Of a stretch of DNA of 41,724 nt, positions 23,852-32,753 are shown in pieces. The notes under the pieces were generated by a model that ran no database searches, had not been told where the DNA came from, and worked only from the letters and a program-made list of their open reading frames with translations. Both the position numbers and the translations under genes were made by a program. Numbering within the stretch: position 1 is the first letter of the stretch; every line of letters begins with the position of its first letter. The DNA comes from Nanosynbacter sp. (GTDB lineage: Bacteria > Patescibacteriota > Saccharimonadia > Saccharimonadales > Saccharimonadaceae): the NCBI GenBank assembly GCA_015257705.1, contig JABZJR010000001.1:1-41724 (forward strand). The letters run 5' to 3'.

Positions 23852-25806
23852 GCAGAAACCCTCATCTCAGTCTTCACCACCTCTTGTCCAGTTTCGAGGG
23901 GTGGTGTTTTGTAGTCTTGCCACCTTCTACCGTCAAATGTAGAGAAATATGCGTTATATGTACCTACTGGGAATGGACGAGTTGCTTTGAATTCTAACTC
24001 TTGATTTGACTGAATTGTTGATGGAGAAAGACATCCTAGATCGTAGTTCTGTCCGCTTTGATTGCGTAGAATTAGACAAGTGTACTCACTGGTTGTTATT
24101 GGTTGATTAGAGGAGTTTTTTAGTTTGAATGTAGTTGTGACTGAATCGCCAGAGCGAGGGTTAGCGCTAGAGAATGTTATGCCTTGAGTGAGTGTTAAGC
24201 TAGGGAGAACTGTGAAGGTGGCGCGATTACCAGCACTGGCGTCCGTAGCTACAGGATACTGAGCTTCTGTCCACGTCCTACCACCGTCAAGAGTCCCGCT
24301 AATTCTTGCTCGATATAACCCTTCTTCGCGCGGCAAAAATTCTTTGTTGTAATTATATACGGCGCCTGGAGATAATTGATTAACTGTATCAAAAACAACG
24401 TCAGCATTCTTTCCACTCGGACTTGTTATAGCTAGGCCAAAATAACCAAGATCAACAGGTTTGGCACTATTATTTTTTACCTGAAAACCTACGTTAACTG
24501 ATTGATTTTTATGAATACGTGAAATCTGCGTCGTGACGGCAGACACTACTGTTGGAGGTGATTGAACAAATGTTGTTACTTCACGAACATTTCCCGCTGA
24601 AGATTCTGGATAATTGTCGCTCCACCCACTACCATCACGATAATTACTGATCCAAAACTTATAATCACCTTCTTTATCCAATCTAGTTGACGCTCGATAA
24701 GTGTATGACTGCCACGGCTCAAGAACAACGCGCTGACTGCCAAAGTCGTAATTATTCGAATTGCTATCCCGACCTGCAATTACCATCACACCTAAGTCGC
24801 GACGCTGATTAGTGGAATTACGAATAGTGAAAGATGCTGTTATTTCCATATTCGTAAACAATTTTGATCCAGTTTTTTCCGTCTTTATGGATAATGGTGA
24901 ATCAATTTTGACAGAATTCAATGGAGAACCGAACCACTCATTGAAGAACCTCCAGAAGTTTCGATTGCCATAAGCTCCACAATGTGCAGTTCCCGCGCCA
25001 GCATCCAAAGCCCCTTGATTCGGCTGATATGGCGTGTAGTTATACAGACTCGCGGTCGCTTGATTCTCAATATATACCCAACTTCCGCCACAAGCTGCAT
25101 CTGGATTGTATTGGATATAGTTGGTTCGACCCGCTTTGTAACGATATTCATTTGGTCTATTCGCGTAAAGTCGTAGTTGGCGCGCAGCCATACGCAGCTG
25201 GTTGTATAGTCCAGCATATTCGCTTGAACAATTTGCAGTATTTCCTGGACCGTTGTCCGGGCAAGCAAATCCCATGGCATATTTATATTGGCTCTTTAAA
25301 GGCCACGAGTCAGTAAATAAAGAACCCTGTTCCTTCTTCAATATCACTAACATAACCTGCGGGTTAATGCCAAATTCTTTTGACACATTCCAAATAATTT
25401 GTGCAGTAGATAATCCACCACTAAACCAGCCACCGCCTTTTTCAAATGAGGTTTCTTTAGTGTTTGGATTCTCGTGATAATTACGCAGACAAACATACGG
25501 CGGACCATGCCAGCCACGGTTAACAGCATATTGTGCTCGCGTACCGCCACCATATTCAGACCGTCCAGTTCCCCATGTATCACAGGCAGGAGTGTGGTCG
25601 TTTATAAAATTCTGGATATCTTGAACGCTAGCAAACGTATTTGTATCATAAAAAACATTATCATCAATAATCCTACCGGCATTCCAAGGAGATAGTGCTC
25701 CAGTCCTCGGCCAAAAAATAAACCCTAAGACAATAATGCCCACCACGGCTAACGTGCAGCTGACATATTTTAATCTCGTCCACTTCGTGCGTCTTATTTC
25801 AATCAC
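23848..25806 (-). CDS. Secreted lysozyme-like ('hemagglutinin'-type) protein with three Ig-like repeats
   Basis: The protein has 652 residues. An N-terminal membrane anchor (~14-32) precedes a domain (~40-300) like the actinobacterial proteins annotated as hemagglutinin. It has IIDDNVFYD, LSTAQIIWNVSKEFGINP, VMLVILKKEQGSLFTDSWPL with a likely catalytic Glu, and YNQLRMAARQLRLYA. Three repeated beta-sandwich modules follow (~305-410, ~415-530, ~535-650). Each carries an aromatic motif near its end (GWSDNYP, TWTEAQYP, RWQDYKTPP). The fold suggests a wall-glycan hydrolase or binder shown on the cell surface. The start is GTG, overlapping the stop of the 194-residue gene (GTGA), with AAGGAG upstream. 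Confidence 0.8.
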   Translation of the reverse strand: MIEIRRTKWTRLKYVSCTLAVVGIIVLGFIFWPRTGALSPWNAGRIIDDNVFYDTNTFASVQDIQNFINDHTPACDTWGTGRSEYGGGTRAQYAVNRGWHGPPYVCLRNYHENPNTKETSFEKGGGWFSGGLSTAQIIWNVSKEFGINPQVMLVILKKEQGSLFTDSWPLKSQYKYAMGFACPDNGPGNTANCSSEYAGLYNQLRMAARQLRLYANRPNEYRYKAGRTNYIQYNPDAACGGSWVYIENQATASLYNYTPYQPNQGALDAGAGTAHCGAYGNRNFWRFFNEWFGSPLNSVKIDSPLSIKTEKTGSKLFTNMEITASFTIRNSTNQRRDLGVMVIAGRDSNSNNYDFGSQRVVLEPWQSYTYRASTRLDKEGDYKFWISNYRDGSGWSDNYPESSAGNVREVTTFVQSPPTVVSAVTTQISRIHKNQSVNVGFQVKNNSAKPVDLGYFGLAITSPSGKNADVVFDTVNQLSPGAVYNYNKEFLPREEGLYRARISGTLDGGRTWTEAQYPVATDASAGNRATFTVLPSLTLTQGITFSSANPRSGDSVTTTFKLKNSSNQPITTSEYTCLILRNQSGQNYDLGCLSPSTIQSNQELEFKATRPFPVGTYNAYFSTFDGRRWQDYKTPPLETGQEVVKTEMRVSA

Positions 25807-26387
25807 CGCAAGCTCTCCTTACGGAATGACGGATTATTCGAAGACTCTCCTGTATACAATTTTGATGAATAACTCACCTTTACTGATATATCTACCCCTG
25901 ATGGTAATTCCGACAATGACACCTCAATCATATGACAACTCGTCGAACTTGGACCGGCAAATGAACTAGATTTACGAGAAATACTTCCGCCATCCCAATA
26001 CAGCGTAAACTCACAGCTACCACCGTTCTCGACAATGGAGTTAACTCCTCCATCAATCTGTAAATATTGCTTATCTGCACTCAATCCATATCCACTCACA
26101 ATCGGAACTACTGATTTTTTTGACCCTGACGACTGCTGATCTCCAGTATTAATTGGTTTATCAGGACTATATCCATCACGTTTTTCTGGCTTTGCGCTGC
26201 TGTCATCAACTTTCTTAGAATCTTCTTTTTTGTCCGTAGATTCTTTTACTACGGGATTATTAGCGTCAGTATTATTTTGTTGCGGCCTGTAAATATACGC
26301 AACTGTAGCACACGCCACTAAAGCTAAAGCCAGCGTAGAGGCAAGTATAATTCTAGTTTTTTTCTTCATTTTTTGTTTGATTTTCAC
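25803..26387 (-). CDS. Membrane-anchored secreted protein, unknown
   Basis: This 194-residue protein has a basic start, a membrane helix (~11-31), a charged low-complexity spacer (~35-90, rich in K, D, S, P) and a small beta-rich domain (~95-185) with two cysteines (GSCEFTLYWDGG and TSCHMIEVSL) that could form a disulphide. It resembles a single Ig-like unit. It is translationally coupled to the lysozyme-like gene, so the two probably work together at the surface. The start is GTG 26387; an ATG six codons later (26369) is also possible. Function is unknown. Confidence 0.65.
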   Translation of the reverse strand: MKIKQKMKKKTRIILASTLALALVACATVAYIYRPQQNNTDANNPVVKESTDKKEDSKKVDDSSAKPEKRDGYSPDKPINTGDQQSSGSKKSVVPIVSGYGLSADKQYLQIDGGVNSIVENGGSCEFTLYWDGGSISRKSSSFAGPSSTSCHMIEVSLSELPSGVDISVKVSYSSKLYTGESSNNPSFRKESLR

Positions 26388-26467
26388 GATCTAATCTCTC
26401 GTTTTATTTTATTGCTTATAATAATAACATTTCGGTAATAAGATTTCAACGCCGCTATAAAAAATGT

Positions 26468-26473
26468 TATAAT
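26468..26473 (+). promoter_or_regulatory. -10 box of the GT2 gene at 26481 (leaderless)
   Basis: TATAAT lies seven bases before ATG 26481. No ribosome binding site is present. Confidence 0.65.
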
Positions 26474-26480
26474 ATCACAT

Positions 26481-27464
26481 ATGGTAAAAAAGACTTCTGA
26501 AGATAAAACACCGCTAGTATCAATTATTACTGCGACTTATAACGATGAATTGTATATAGAAAATTCTATTCGCTCTGTTCTATCTCAGGACTTTACTGAT
26601 TTTGAATATATTATCATAAACGACGGCTCCGTTGACAATACAAAAAAAATCGTTCAGCGCCTTCAAAAAGAAGATAGTCGCATTCGCCTCATTAACCAGC
26701 AGAATAAGGGCCTCGTCGCTTCGCTTAATCGTGGTATAAATGAGGCCAGAGGAAAATATATCGCTCGAATAGACGGAGATGACGAATGGTTGCCTCATAA
26801 ACTAAAAACTCAGGTTGATATGCTGGAAAATGATGACGAGTTGGTTCTCGTTGGCGGTGGCGCAGAAATCATTAACCAAGACAGCGTACCTACTGGTTTT
26901 ATTATTAACGTTACTCGCGACAAAGACATTCGGCTTGGTTTTTGTATCTTTAACCAATTCTGCCATTCGTCAGTAGTTTATCGTAAACAGACAGCAATTG
27001 AGGCGGGGTTATATCCTAATACGTGTCCAGCTGAAGACTATGACCTGTTTAGCAGTTTTGCTAAATATGGCAAACTAGCCAACGTCGCTTACCCTATTTT
27101 TAGATATAGAATTAGCGATGGCAGCATATCAGCTCAAAGACGCGACGAACAAAATCTCCTTGCTAAAAAATTATCGTATCGCAGCTGGGATATTATTTCC
27201 CCAGATGTTACATCTAGATCAGAAATCAAACAGTCTTTTAATTATTATATGAAAAGTTCGGTTACTGACGACTTTGGAGTAAGCCTTAAACATGCGTATA
27301 TCTTTATACTAATGCGCGTTGGATATCGTATGATTAAAAAAGGCAATATTCTACAAGGATTACATCAATTGTGGAATATAGCATCGACTGGGCGAACTGC
27401 CGCGAGAATAGTCATTAAATGGGGTCTTGATATTATTAAAATCAAGCTTCACCCATCAGAATAA
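26481..27464 (+). CDS. Glycosyltransferase family 2
   Basis: The protein has 327 residues. It is a classic GT2 domain: VSIITATYNDELYIENSIRS, IINDGSVDNT, NQQNKGLVASLNRGI, YIARIDGDDEWLP (DXD), and PAEDYDLF as the catalytic-base region. The C-terminal ~90 residues are helical and basic without a full membrane span, as in SpsA-like capsule/EPS enzymes. It is a single gene between the secreted pair and the ABC exporter, and ends 12 bases before the convergent Wzt stop. Donor and acceptor are unknown. Confidence 0.88.
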   Translation: MVKKTSEDKTPLVSIITATYNDELYIENSIRSVLSQDFTDFEYIIINDGSVDNTKKIVQRLQKEDSRIRLINQQNKGLVASLNRGINEARGKYIARIDGDDEWLPHKLKTQVDMLENDDELVLVGGGAEIINQDSVPTGFIINVTRDKDIRLGFCIFNQFCHSSVVYRKQTAIEAGLYPNTCPAEDYDLFSSFAKYGKLANVAYPIFRYRISDGSISAQRRDEQNLLAKKLSYRSWDIISPDVTSRSEIKQSFNYYMKSSVTDDFGVSLKHAYIFILMRVGYRMIKKGNILQGLHQLWNIASTGRTAARIVIKWGLDIIKIKLHPSE

Positions 27465-27476
27465 TTTTTCTCTATA

Positions 27477-28658
27477 TTATTTCTTACTAGTATGCCATTT
27501 GCGCGGAATCATAGTTAAGCCGCCAAATGAATGCTCGACTGCAGAAAAATCATTCGTAATAATAAATTCTTCGGCACGATACATCACGTCATACTTCACG
27601 GTGCCGTTGTGATTGAGCAGATTAATGTCAACATAATACGACCCTGGACCTAAATTTGCCTCAATATCAAGAGTTAATTTATTATCGCTAGGCAATTTAG
27701 GAAATCCCTCTCTATTGGTGATAAAATTCGATACCAAATTGCTATCTTTACGATACAAATCCACCATAATAGCCTTAGTCTTATCATTATCCCATGACAA
27801 GTCAAGAGAAATCGTTTCTCCCACTTTAAAGCTACGGCGCTTCTTACCTGTTTTATCATGTATGGTGGTTTTAATATTTTTACCTGTATATTGATGTCTT
27901 TGATCTACAGCTTTATCTATTACAGCTTGATTGAGCCTACTATATTCATCCGCAACCTGCACTGGACTACCTTCTTTAATAATCTTGCCCTCGTAGATTA
28001 ACACGGCTCGATTACAAAACTTTTTAACAGTATCCATATCATGCGTAACCAATATAACTGTTTGATTACTGGACTTGTATTGTTCAAAAACGTCTATACA
28101 CTTACGCTGAAAAGCTTCATCACCAACAGCCAGCACCTCGTCAAAAATCATAATATCATTGCGCGCTTTTATTGCTACTGAAAACGCCAAACGAACCTGC
28201 ATACCCGATGAATAGTTCTTTAATTTCTGATCCATGAATGGCTCAAGCTCCGCGAACGAAACGATATCATCATATATCAGTTCCATTTCCTTACGCGTAA
28301 ATCCAAGTAGAGCACCATTCAAAAAAACATTATCTCTACCAGACAGCTCTGGATTAAACCCAACCCCCAATTCTATGAAAGGCGTCAATTTGCCATTTAT
28401 TTCAATGCTTCCGCTCGTTGGCTGATAAACTCCAGCCAGCATCTTAAGCATAGTACTCTTACCTGAACCGTTTCGACCAACAACACCAAAAAAATCACCT
28501 TGATTTACATTAAAGCTAACACCATCCAACACTTTTTGAACTGTCTTTTTATTCTTCTTAACAATGTTAACAAAGGCGCTTTTGATACTAGAATTCTTTG
28601 ACTGTGGAAGAATAAATTCCTTATGTATATCTTTTACTACAATTGCAGGTTTTGTCAT
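27477..28658 (-). CDS. wzt: Polysaccharide ABC exporter ATP-binding subunit with carbohydrate-binding tail (Wzt-like)
   Basis: The protein has 393 residues. The nucleotide-binding domain has Walker A GRNGSGKST (61-69), signature YSSGMQVRLAFSVA, Walker B DIMIFDEVLAVGD and the switch His in LVTHD. The insert FIELGVGFNPELSGRDN is typical of the TagH/Wzt subfamily. Residues ~250-393 form a beta-rich C-terminal domain (GETISLDLSWDND, GPGSYYVDINLLNHNG, RAEEFIITNDFSAVEHSFGG) like the Wzt domain that reads the end of the glycan. Its ATG follows the permease stop directly, with GGAGGA eight bases upstream. It powers export of the finished lipid-linked polymer. Confidence 0.92.
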   Translation of the reverse strand: MTKPAIVVKDIHKEFILPQSKNSSIKSAFVNIVKKNKKTVQKVLDGVSFNVNQGDFFGVVGRNGSGKSTMLKMLAGVYQPTSGSIEINGKLTPFIELGVGFNPELSGRDNVFLNGALLGFTRKEMELIYDDIVSFAELEPFMDQKLKNYSSGMQVRLAFSVAIKARNDIMIFDEVLAVGDEAFQRKCIDVFEQYKSSNQTVILVTHDMDTVKKFCNRAVLIYEGKIIKEGSPVQVADEYSRLNQAVIDKAVDQRHQYTGKNIKTTIHDKTGKKRRSFKVGETISLDLSWDNDKTKAIMVDLYRKDSNLVSNFITNREGFPKLPSDNKLTLDIEANLGPGSYYVDINLLNHNGTVKYDVMYRAEEFIITNDFSAVEHSFGGLTMIPRKWHTSKK

Positions 28659-29465
28659 TTAAATGTCCTCCGCGAAAAATCGTTGTCTACGCTGAAAATA
28701 CCAACTTCCTAAACCAAATATCACAATAACTATAATGACTGGAATAAACCACAATAACGGGTTATGAAAAGTCTGCCAAATAGTTTGAGATGCGGGATTA
28801 TTAGGCATTAAAGCGTGTCTGGCATCTTGGATAATCTGCGTAATTGGATTTAAAAATGCAATCTTTTGTATGACAGACGGCATAGAAGTAACCGCAAAAA
28901 TAATACCGCTCGCATAAAGTCCTGCCTGCAATAAGATTTCCCATATATAAGCAATATCGCGAAATATCACATAAAGAGCAGAAAGCAGCAAGGACAATCC
29001 AACGGACAATATAAATAACTCAGCTATAGCTGGAATAAGTAGCAACCACGAAAAAGTAGGAAATAAACCACTAAGAAACGCAAAAAGTATCACCACTATC
29101 ATTCCTAAGCCGAGGTTAATAAGCGCCGACACGCTGCTTGCAATAACCAGAAGATGTCGTGGAATTGCCACTTTGCGAATCAATTGTCCATTATCAACAA
29201 CAGAACGTGTACCTATCATAGTAGCCTCAGAGAAAAAGTTCCACAACACAATCCCCATTAATAGCCAAACTCCATAAGATTCAATACCTTTACTGCCCTG
29301 AGGAAATGCATATGTAAACAACACATACAAAATACCAAACATAAACATAGGTTTTAAGAGAGACCAAACATAGCCTAAAACTGAACTTTGGTATCTGACT
29401 TTAAAATCGGTACTGACTATTGCGCGTAAAATCGCCTCATTTTCTTTATTCACAAGAATACGCAT
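28659..29465 (-). CDS. wzm: Polysaccharide ABC exporter permease (Wzm-like)
   Basis: This 268-residue protein has six membrane helices of the ABC2 family. The N-terminal VRYQSSVLGYVWSLLKPMFM segment before helix 1 and the LNPITQIIQDARHALMP loop are typical of TagG/Wzm proteins. It pairs with the adjacent ATPase. TATAAT lies nine bases before the ATG, and AAGGAG directly touches the ATG, too close to serve as a normal ribosome binding site. Confidence 0.92.
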   Translation of the reverse strand: MRILVNKENEAILRAIVSTDFKVRYQSSVLGYVWSLLKPMFMFGILYVLFTYAFPQGSKGIESYGVWLLMGIVLWNFFSEATMIGTRSVVDNGQLIRKVAIPRHLLVIASSVSALINLGLGMIVVILFAFLSGLFPTFSWLLLIPAIAELFILSVGLSLLLSALYVIFRDIAYIWEILLQAGLYASGIIFAVTSMPSVIQKIAFLNPITQIIQDARHALMPNNPASQTIWQTFHNPLLWFIPVIIVIVIFGLGSWYFQRRQRFFAEDI

Positions 29466-29474
29466 CTCCTTACG

Positions 29475-29480
29475 ATTATA
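29475..29480 (-). promoter_or_regulatory. -10 box of wzm-wzt
   Basis: TATAAT on the minus strand ends nine bases before ATG 29465. It is divergent from the box at 29502. Confidence 0.6.
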
Positions 29481-29501
29481 TCAAATTGCATAAAAAAGAT
29501 A

Positions 29502-29507
29502 TATACT
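29502..29507 (+). promoter_or_regulatory. -10 box of the GT4 gene at 29515 (leaderless)
   Basis: TATACT lies seven bases before ATG 29515. Only 21 bases separate it from the opposing wzm box, so the two promoters share upstream DNA. Confidence 0.6.
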
Positions 29508-29514
29508 CTATAGT

Positions 29515-30663
29515 ATGAGTGCTTTACGAATCGTCTTGGTACGCAACGCCGCATCTTATGATTTCGGCGGAGGTGAGCGTTTTCCTATTTTCCTAGCAAA
29601 AGAATTACAAAAATTAGGACATTCTCCAGTAATTCTAAGTCGCCATAAAAAGTTGCGTGATTACGCTAAGCACGAAAACATCCCACATTATCGATCTTGG
29701 TGGTGGTCTAAGCAAAATTGGAGCGGAAAAAATGCCCTGCTTGTGCCGTTTTATATATTGTGGCAATTATTACTGACTATATATTACGTCATTCAGTTTA
29801 GTAGATTTAAAGCGGACGTTGTACATCTGCAAAGTAAAGATGATTTCATAGCTGGATCTATTGCGGGAAAACTTGTTGGTGCTAAAGTGATTTGGACCGA
29901 CCATGCCGATCTCAAACATGTCTGGAAAAACCTCTGCGTAAAATATAAGAATCCAACAGGCAAGTTGGTTGCATGGTCAGCTCGCTTTGCCGATGTTATA
30001 ACCGCAGTCAGTAAAAGTGAACAAACTCTTATTTCCAATAATCTACCCGCAAACTCGCCAATTCGCAATAAAATAATAGTTATTTACAATGGAGTTGAAG
30101 ATCAAAAGCAAAAATACGAATCGCCTAAGAATACGACATTCACTTTCTGCATATCTGGTCGCCTTGTTATAGACAAAGGTATCAGAGAAGCGATTACTGC
30201 CTTTAAAGAATTTAACGCTACGTATAAAAATTCACAATTAGTACTTATCGGCGACGGCCCTGATCGATTACAGTTTGAGCAACAAGCCAAAGGGCTACCC
30301 GTTACTTTTTATGGATATAAGACAAATCCCCTACCTTATGTCGCATCTGCTGATATATATCTACATCCAACATACCATGAGGGGTTTAGCGTTTCCTTAA
30401 TCGAAGCTAGCATGTTAGGGCTGCCTATCATAGCAACCAATGTTGGTGGCAATCCAGAAATTATTCACAATAATGAAACGGGGCTTCTCATTCCTTCTAA
30501 GGACGCGGCGGCATTACAGGATTCTATGAAAAAATTATATGAAAACGACGAGCTCAGAACCAGCCTATCTATGGCAGCTCGACAACAATATTTAGATCTA
30601 TTCGTATTTCATAACATAGTGAAGACGCAATTTATTCCTATATACGAAAATGGTATACTTTAG
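29515..30663 (+). CDS. Glycosyltransferase family 4
   Basis: The protein has 382 residues. The acceptor domain starts LRIVLVRNAASYDFGGGERF (Gly-rich loop of GT4). The donor domain has FCISGRLVIDKGIREAITAF, LIGDGPDRLQFEQ, and the motif DIYLHPTYHEGFSVSLIEASMLG with TNVGGNPEII. It is a soluble or membrane-associated retaining transferase acting on a nucleotide sugar. It stands first in a plus-strand row of GT4-GT4-GtrB-GtrA. Confidence 0.88.
   Translation: MSALRIVLVRNAASYDFGGGERFPIFLAKELQKLGHSPVILSRHKKLRDYAKHENIPHYRSWWWSKQNWSGKNALLVPFYILWQLLLTIYYVIQFSRFKADVVHLQSKDDFIAGSIAGKLVGAKVIWTDHADLKHVWKNLCVKYKNPTGKLVAWSARFADVITAVSKSEQTLISNNLPANSPIRNKIIVIYNGVEDQKQKYESPKNTTFTFCISGRLVIDKGIREAITAFKEFNATYKNSQLVLIGDGPDRLQFEQQAKGLPVTFYGYKTNPLPYVASADIYLHPTYHEGFSVSLIEASMLGLPIIATNVGGNPEIIHNNETGLLIPSKDAAALQDSMKKLYENDELRTSLSMAARQQYLDLFVFHNIVKTQFIPIYENGIL
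30654..30659 (+). promoter_or_regulatory. -10 box of the GT4 gene at 30667, inside the previous gene (leaderless)
   Basis: TATACT, seven bases before ATG 30667, lies within the last codons of the upstream GT4 gene. The second gene may therefore be expressed independently, even though only three bases separate the two. Confidence 0.55.
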
Positions 30664-30666
30664 TAT

Positions 30667-31800
30667 ATGAAGATTCGTATTGAAACTGCTGCATTAACTG
30701 CCCCAAATATATCTGGAGTAGGTCATTACACACGAATGCTCACTAACAGCCTAGCTACCTATTCTCCATCAAATACGGAAATATCAGCATTTTACTTTAA
30801 TTTTCTTAGCAAGCATAAAGACCCCGAATTAAATAAAGCCGTCAAACACAAAAAGCATATTTTTATGCCGCAACGTTTGTTCACAAAACTTCAAAGTTAC
30901 AATATTCCGCTGCCGTATGATCTATTTTCCCCTCGTGTGGACGTATCTATATTTCCAAATTTTGATCTATGGACAACAATAAAATCCTCCATCTCCGCCG
31001 TAGTTATTCACGACCTTGGATATTTGTATTTTCCTGAAACCATCGAGCAACGTAACTTGGCGCATCTTAGGAGATGCGTTCCTCGCTCTGCCAAAAAAGC
31101 CGATATCATCATTACAGTTTCAGAGTCAATCAAATCAGAGATTATCGCCGAGTATAAAGTCCCCGCATCAAAAATTGTTGTAACACCTATACCAGCAGAC
31201 TCAATCTATCGCCAAACTAGCACAATAGACGTCGCGACCAAATATAACTTACCAACCAAACGATATATTTTTTCAATCGGCAATTTAGAACCGCGCAAAG
31301 ACTTACCGACAATGATAGCCGCTTTTCGATCACTACCGAAGGAAATTCGCGAAAAATATTCCCTAGTCTTAGCAGGCGGAAAAGGATGGAAAACGGAATC
31401 TACTGAGATTGCCATAAAGGAAGCTCAAGCTGCAGGAGAAAATGTTATACGTCCAGGATATATACCTCAAGAAGACGTTCCTGCATTTTATCAACAAGCC
31501 GACCTTTTCTGTATGAGTTCTATCTATGAAGGTTTTGGAATGCCTATCGTCGAAGCCTTAACGAGCAGGACTCCTGTTGTCGCTTCAGATATCCCAGTAT
31601 TGCGTGAAGCTGGAGGCGATGCTATTTTGTACGCTCAACCCAAAAATCCCGAAGATTTTGCTGAAAAGATTTTATCTATATTATCTAATCCGAATAGCCG
31701 TAAAGAAATGAGCGATCGTATGCAAGCACAGGTGCAAAGAATTTCATGGGAAAAGAATGTAGACACCTTAATGAAATCATTTGAAGAAGCTTTGAAATAG
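30667..31800 (+). CDS. Glycosyltransferase family 4
   Basis: The protein has 377 residues. Its start (MKIRIETAALTAPNISGVGHYTRML) and SAVVIHDLGYLYFPETIE are typical of mannosyl-type GT4 enzymes. The donor domain has IFSIGNLEPRKDLPTMIAAF, LVLAGGKGWKTE, and LFCMSSIYEGFGMPIVEALTSR with DIPVLREAGGDA. It differs from its upstream neighbour in the N-terminal half, so it is unlikely to be a recent duplicate. The next gene starts two bases after its stop. The product probably extends the same lipid-linked chain. Confidence 0.88.
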   Translation: MKIRIETAALTAPNISGVGHYTRMLTNSLATYSPSNTEISAFYFNFLSKHKDPELNKAVKHKKHIFMPQRLFTKLQSYNIPLPYDLFSPRVDVSIFPNFDLWTTIKSSISAVVIHDLGYLYFPETIEQRNLAHLRRCVPRSAKKADIIITVSESIKSEIIAEYKVPASKIVVTPIPADSIYRQTSTIDVATKYNLPTKRYIFSIGNLEPRKDLPTMIAAFRSLPKEIREKYSLVLAGGKGWKTESTEIAIKEAQAAGENVIRPGYIPQEDVPAFYQQADLFCMSSIYEGFGMPIVEALTSRTPVVASDIPVLREAGGDAILYAQPKNPEDFAEKILSILSNPNSRKEMSDRMQAQVQRISWEKNVDTLMKSFEEALK

Positions 31801-31802
31801 TT

Positions 31803-32753
31803 ATGAAAACCATCACCCTTCTCATTCCTGTCTACAATGAAGAATCCGTTTTGCCGCAATTATTTAAGCGCTTGGGCGAGTTTACAAAAAACACACCCAA
31901 TTATCAATTCGAATTTCTCTTCATAAACGACGGCAGCATCGATAAATCTTTTTCAATCATAACCGAGCAATCGAAAAAAGATTCTCGAATTAGCTATATA
32001 AATCTATCGCGAAACTTCGGTAAGGAAATTGCCATGATAGCTGGAATTGACCACGTAAAAAGTGACGCTCTGGTGATTATCGATGCGGATTTACAAGACC
32101 CGCCAGAGATCATCCAGGAAATGATTTCATATTGGGAAGATGGTTACGATGACGTCTATGCTCGCCGCAACAATCGACAAGGCGAAACCTGGCTGAAGAA
32201 AAAAACCAGCCAATGGTATTACAGAATATTACAAAAATCGACCAACATTCCTATTCAGATCGATACTGGAGATTTTCGCTTGTTAGACCGTCGATGCATT
32301 GAGGCTTTGCGAAAATTCCGCGAATCTCAGCGCAACACAAAAGCGATTTTCAGCTGGATTGGCTATAAGAAAAAAGAGATATTTTATAATCGCGATCCCA
32401 GATTGGCTGGTCAAACCAAGTGGAACTACCGGAAACTACTCAACTTAGCAATCGACGGGATCACCAGCTTTACTACCGCACCGCTACGAATGGCAACTAT
32501 TTTTGGATCCATCATTTCGTTCATTGCTTTTGTCTGGATTATTTATCTTTTAGTTCGTCCTTTGTTCGGAGTTTCCACCGGAGCTGGCTATTCTTCCTTA
32601 ATGGCGGTCATCCTGTTTCTCGGAGGAGTTCAACTATTATCCCTGGGGATAATTGGCGAATACGTAGGACGGATATTTATTGAGACAAAAAACAGACCAT
32701 TATATTTAATAGAGGAGTATCATGCAGGAAATATTGAAAAAACACGCCGATAA
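31803..32753 (+). CDS. Polyprenyl-phosphate glycosyltransferase, GtrB/DPM-like
   Basis: This 316-residue protein has a GT2 domain (LLIPVYNEESVLPQL, LFINDGSIDKS, LSRNFGKEIAMIAGI, VIIDADLQDPPEII with DXD, and DTGDFRLLDRR). Two C-terminal helices (~230-290) follow. It loads a sugar onto undecaprenyl phosphate at the inner face. The following gene encodes a GtrA-type protein and overlaps it by 32 bases. The pair would supply a flipped lipid-linked monosaccharide for decorating the polymer or wall glycans. It is likely co-transcribed with the upstream GT4 gene. Confidence 0.9.
   Translation: MKTITLLIPVYNEESVLPQLFKRLGEFTKNTPNYQFEFLFINDGSIDKSFSIITEQSKKDSRISYINLSRNFGKEIAMIAGIDHVKSDALVIIDADLQDPPEIIQEMISYWEDGYDDVYARRNNRQGETWLKKKTSQWYYRILQKSTNIPIQIDTGDFRLLDRRCIEALRKFRESQRNTKAIFSWIGYKKKEIFYNRDPRLAGQTKWNYRKLLNLAIDGITSFTTAPLRMATIFGSIISFIAFVWIIYLLVRPLFGVSTGAGYSSLMAVILFLGGVQLLSLGIIGEYVGRIFIETKNRPLYLIEEYHAGNIEKTRR

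Noticed and set aside
24984..25316. Plus-strand frames opposite the lysozyme-like gene
   Set aside because: They lie antisense to conserved domain motifs and have no start signals.
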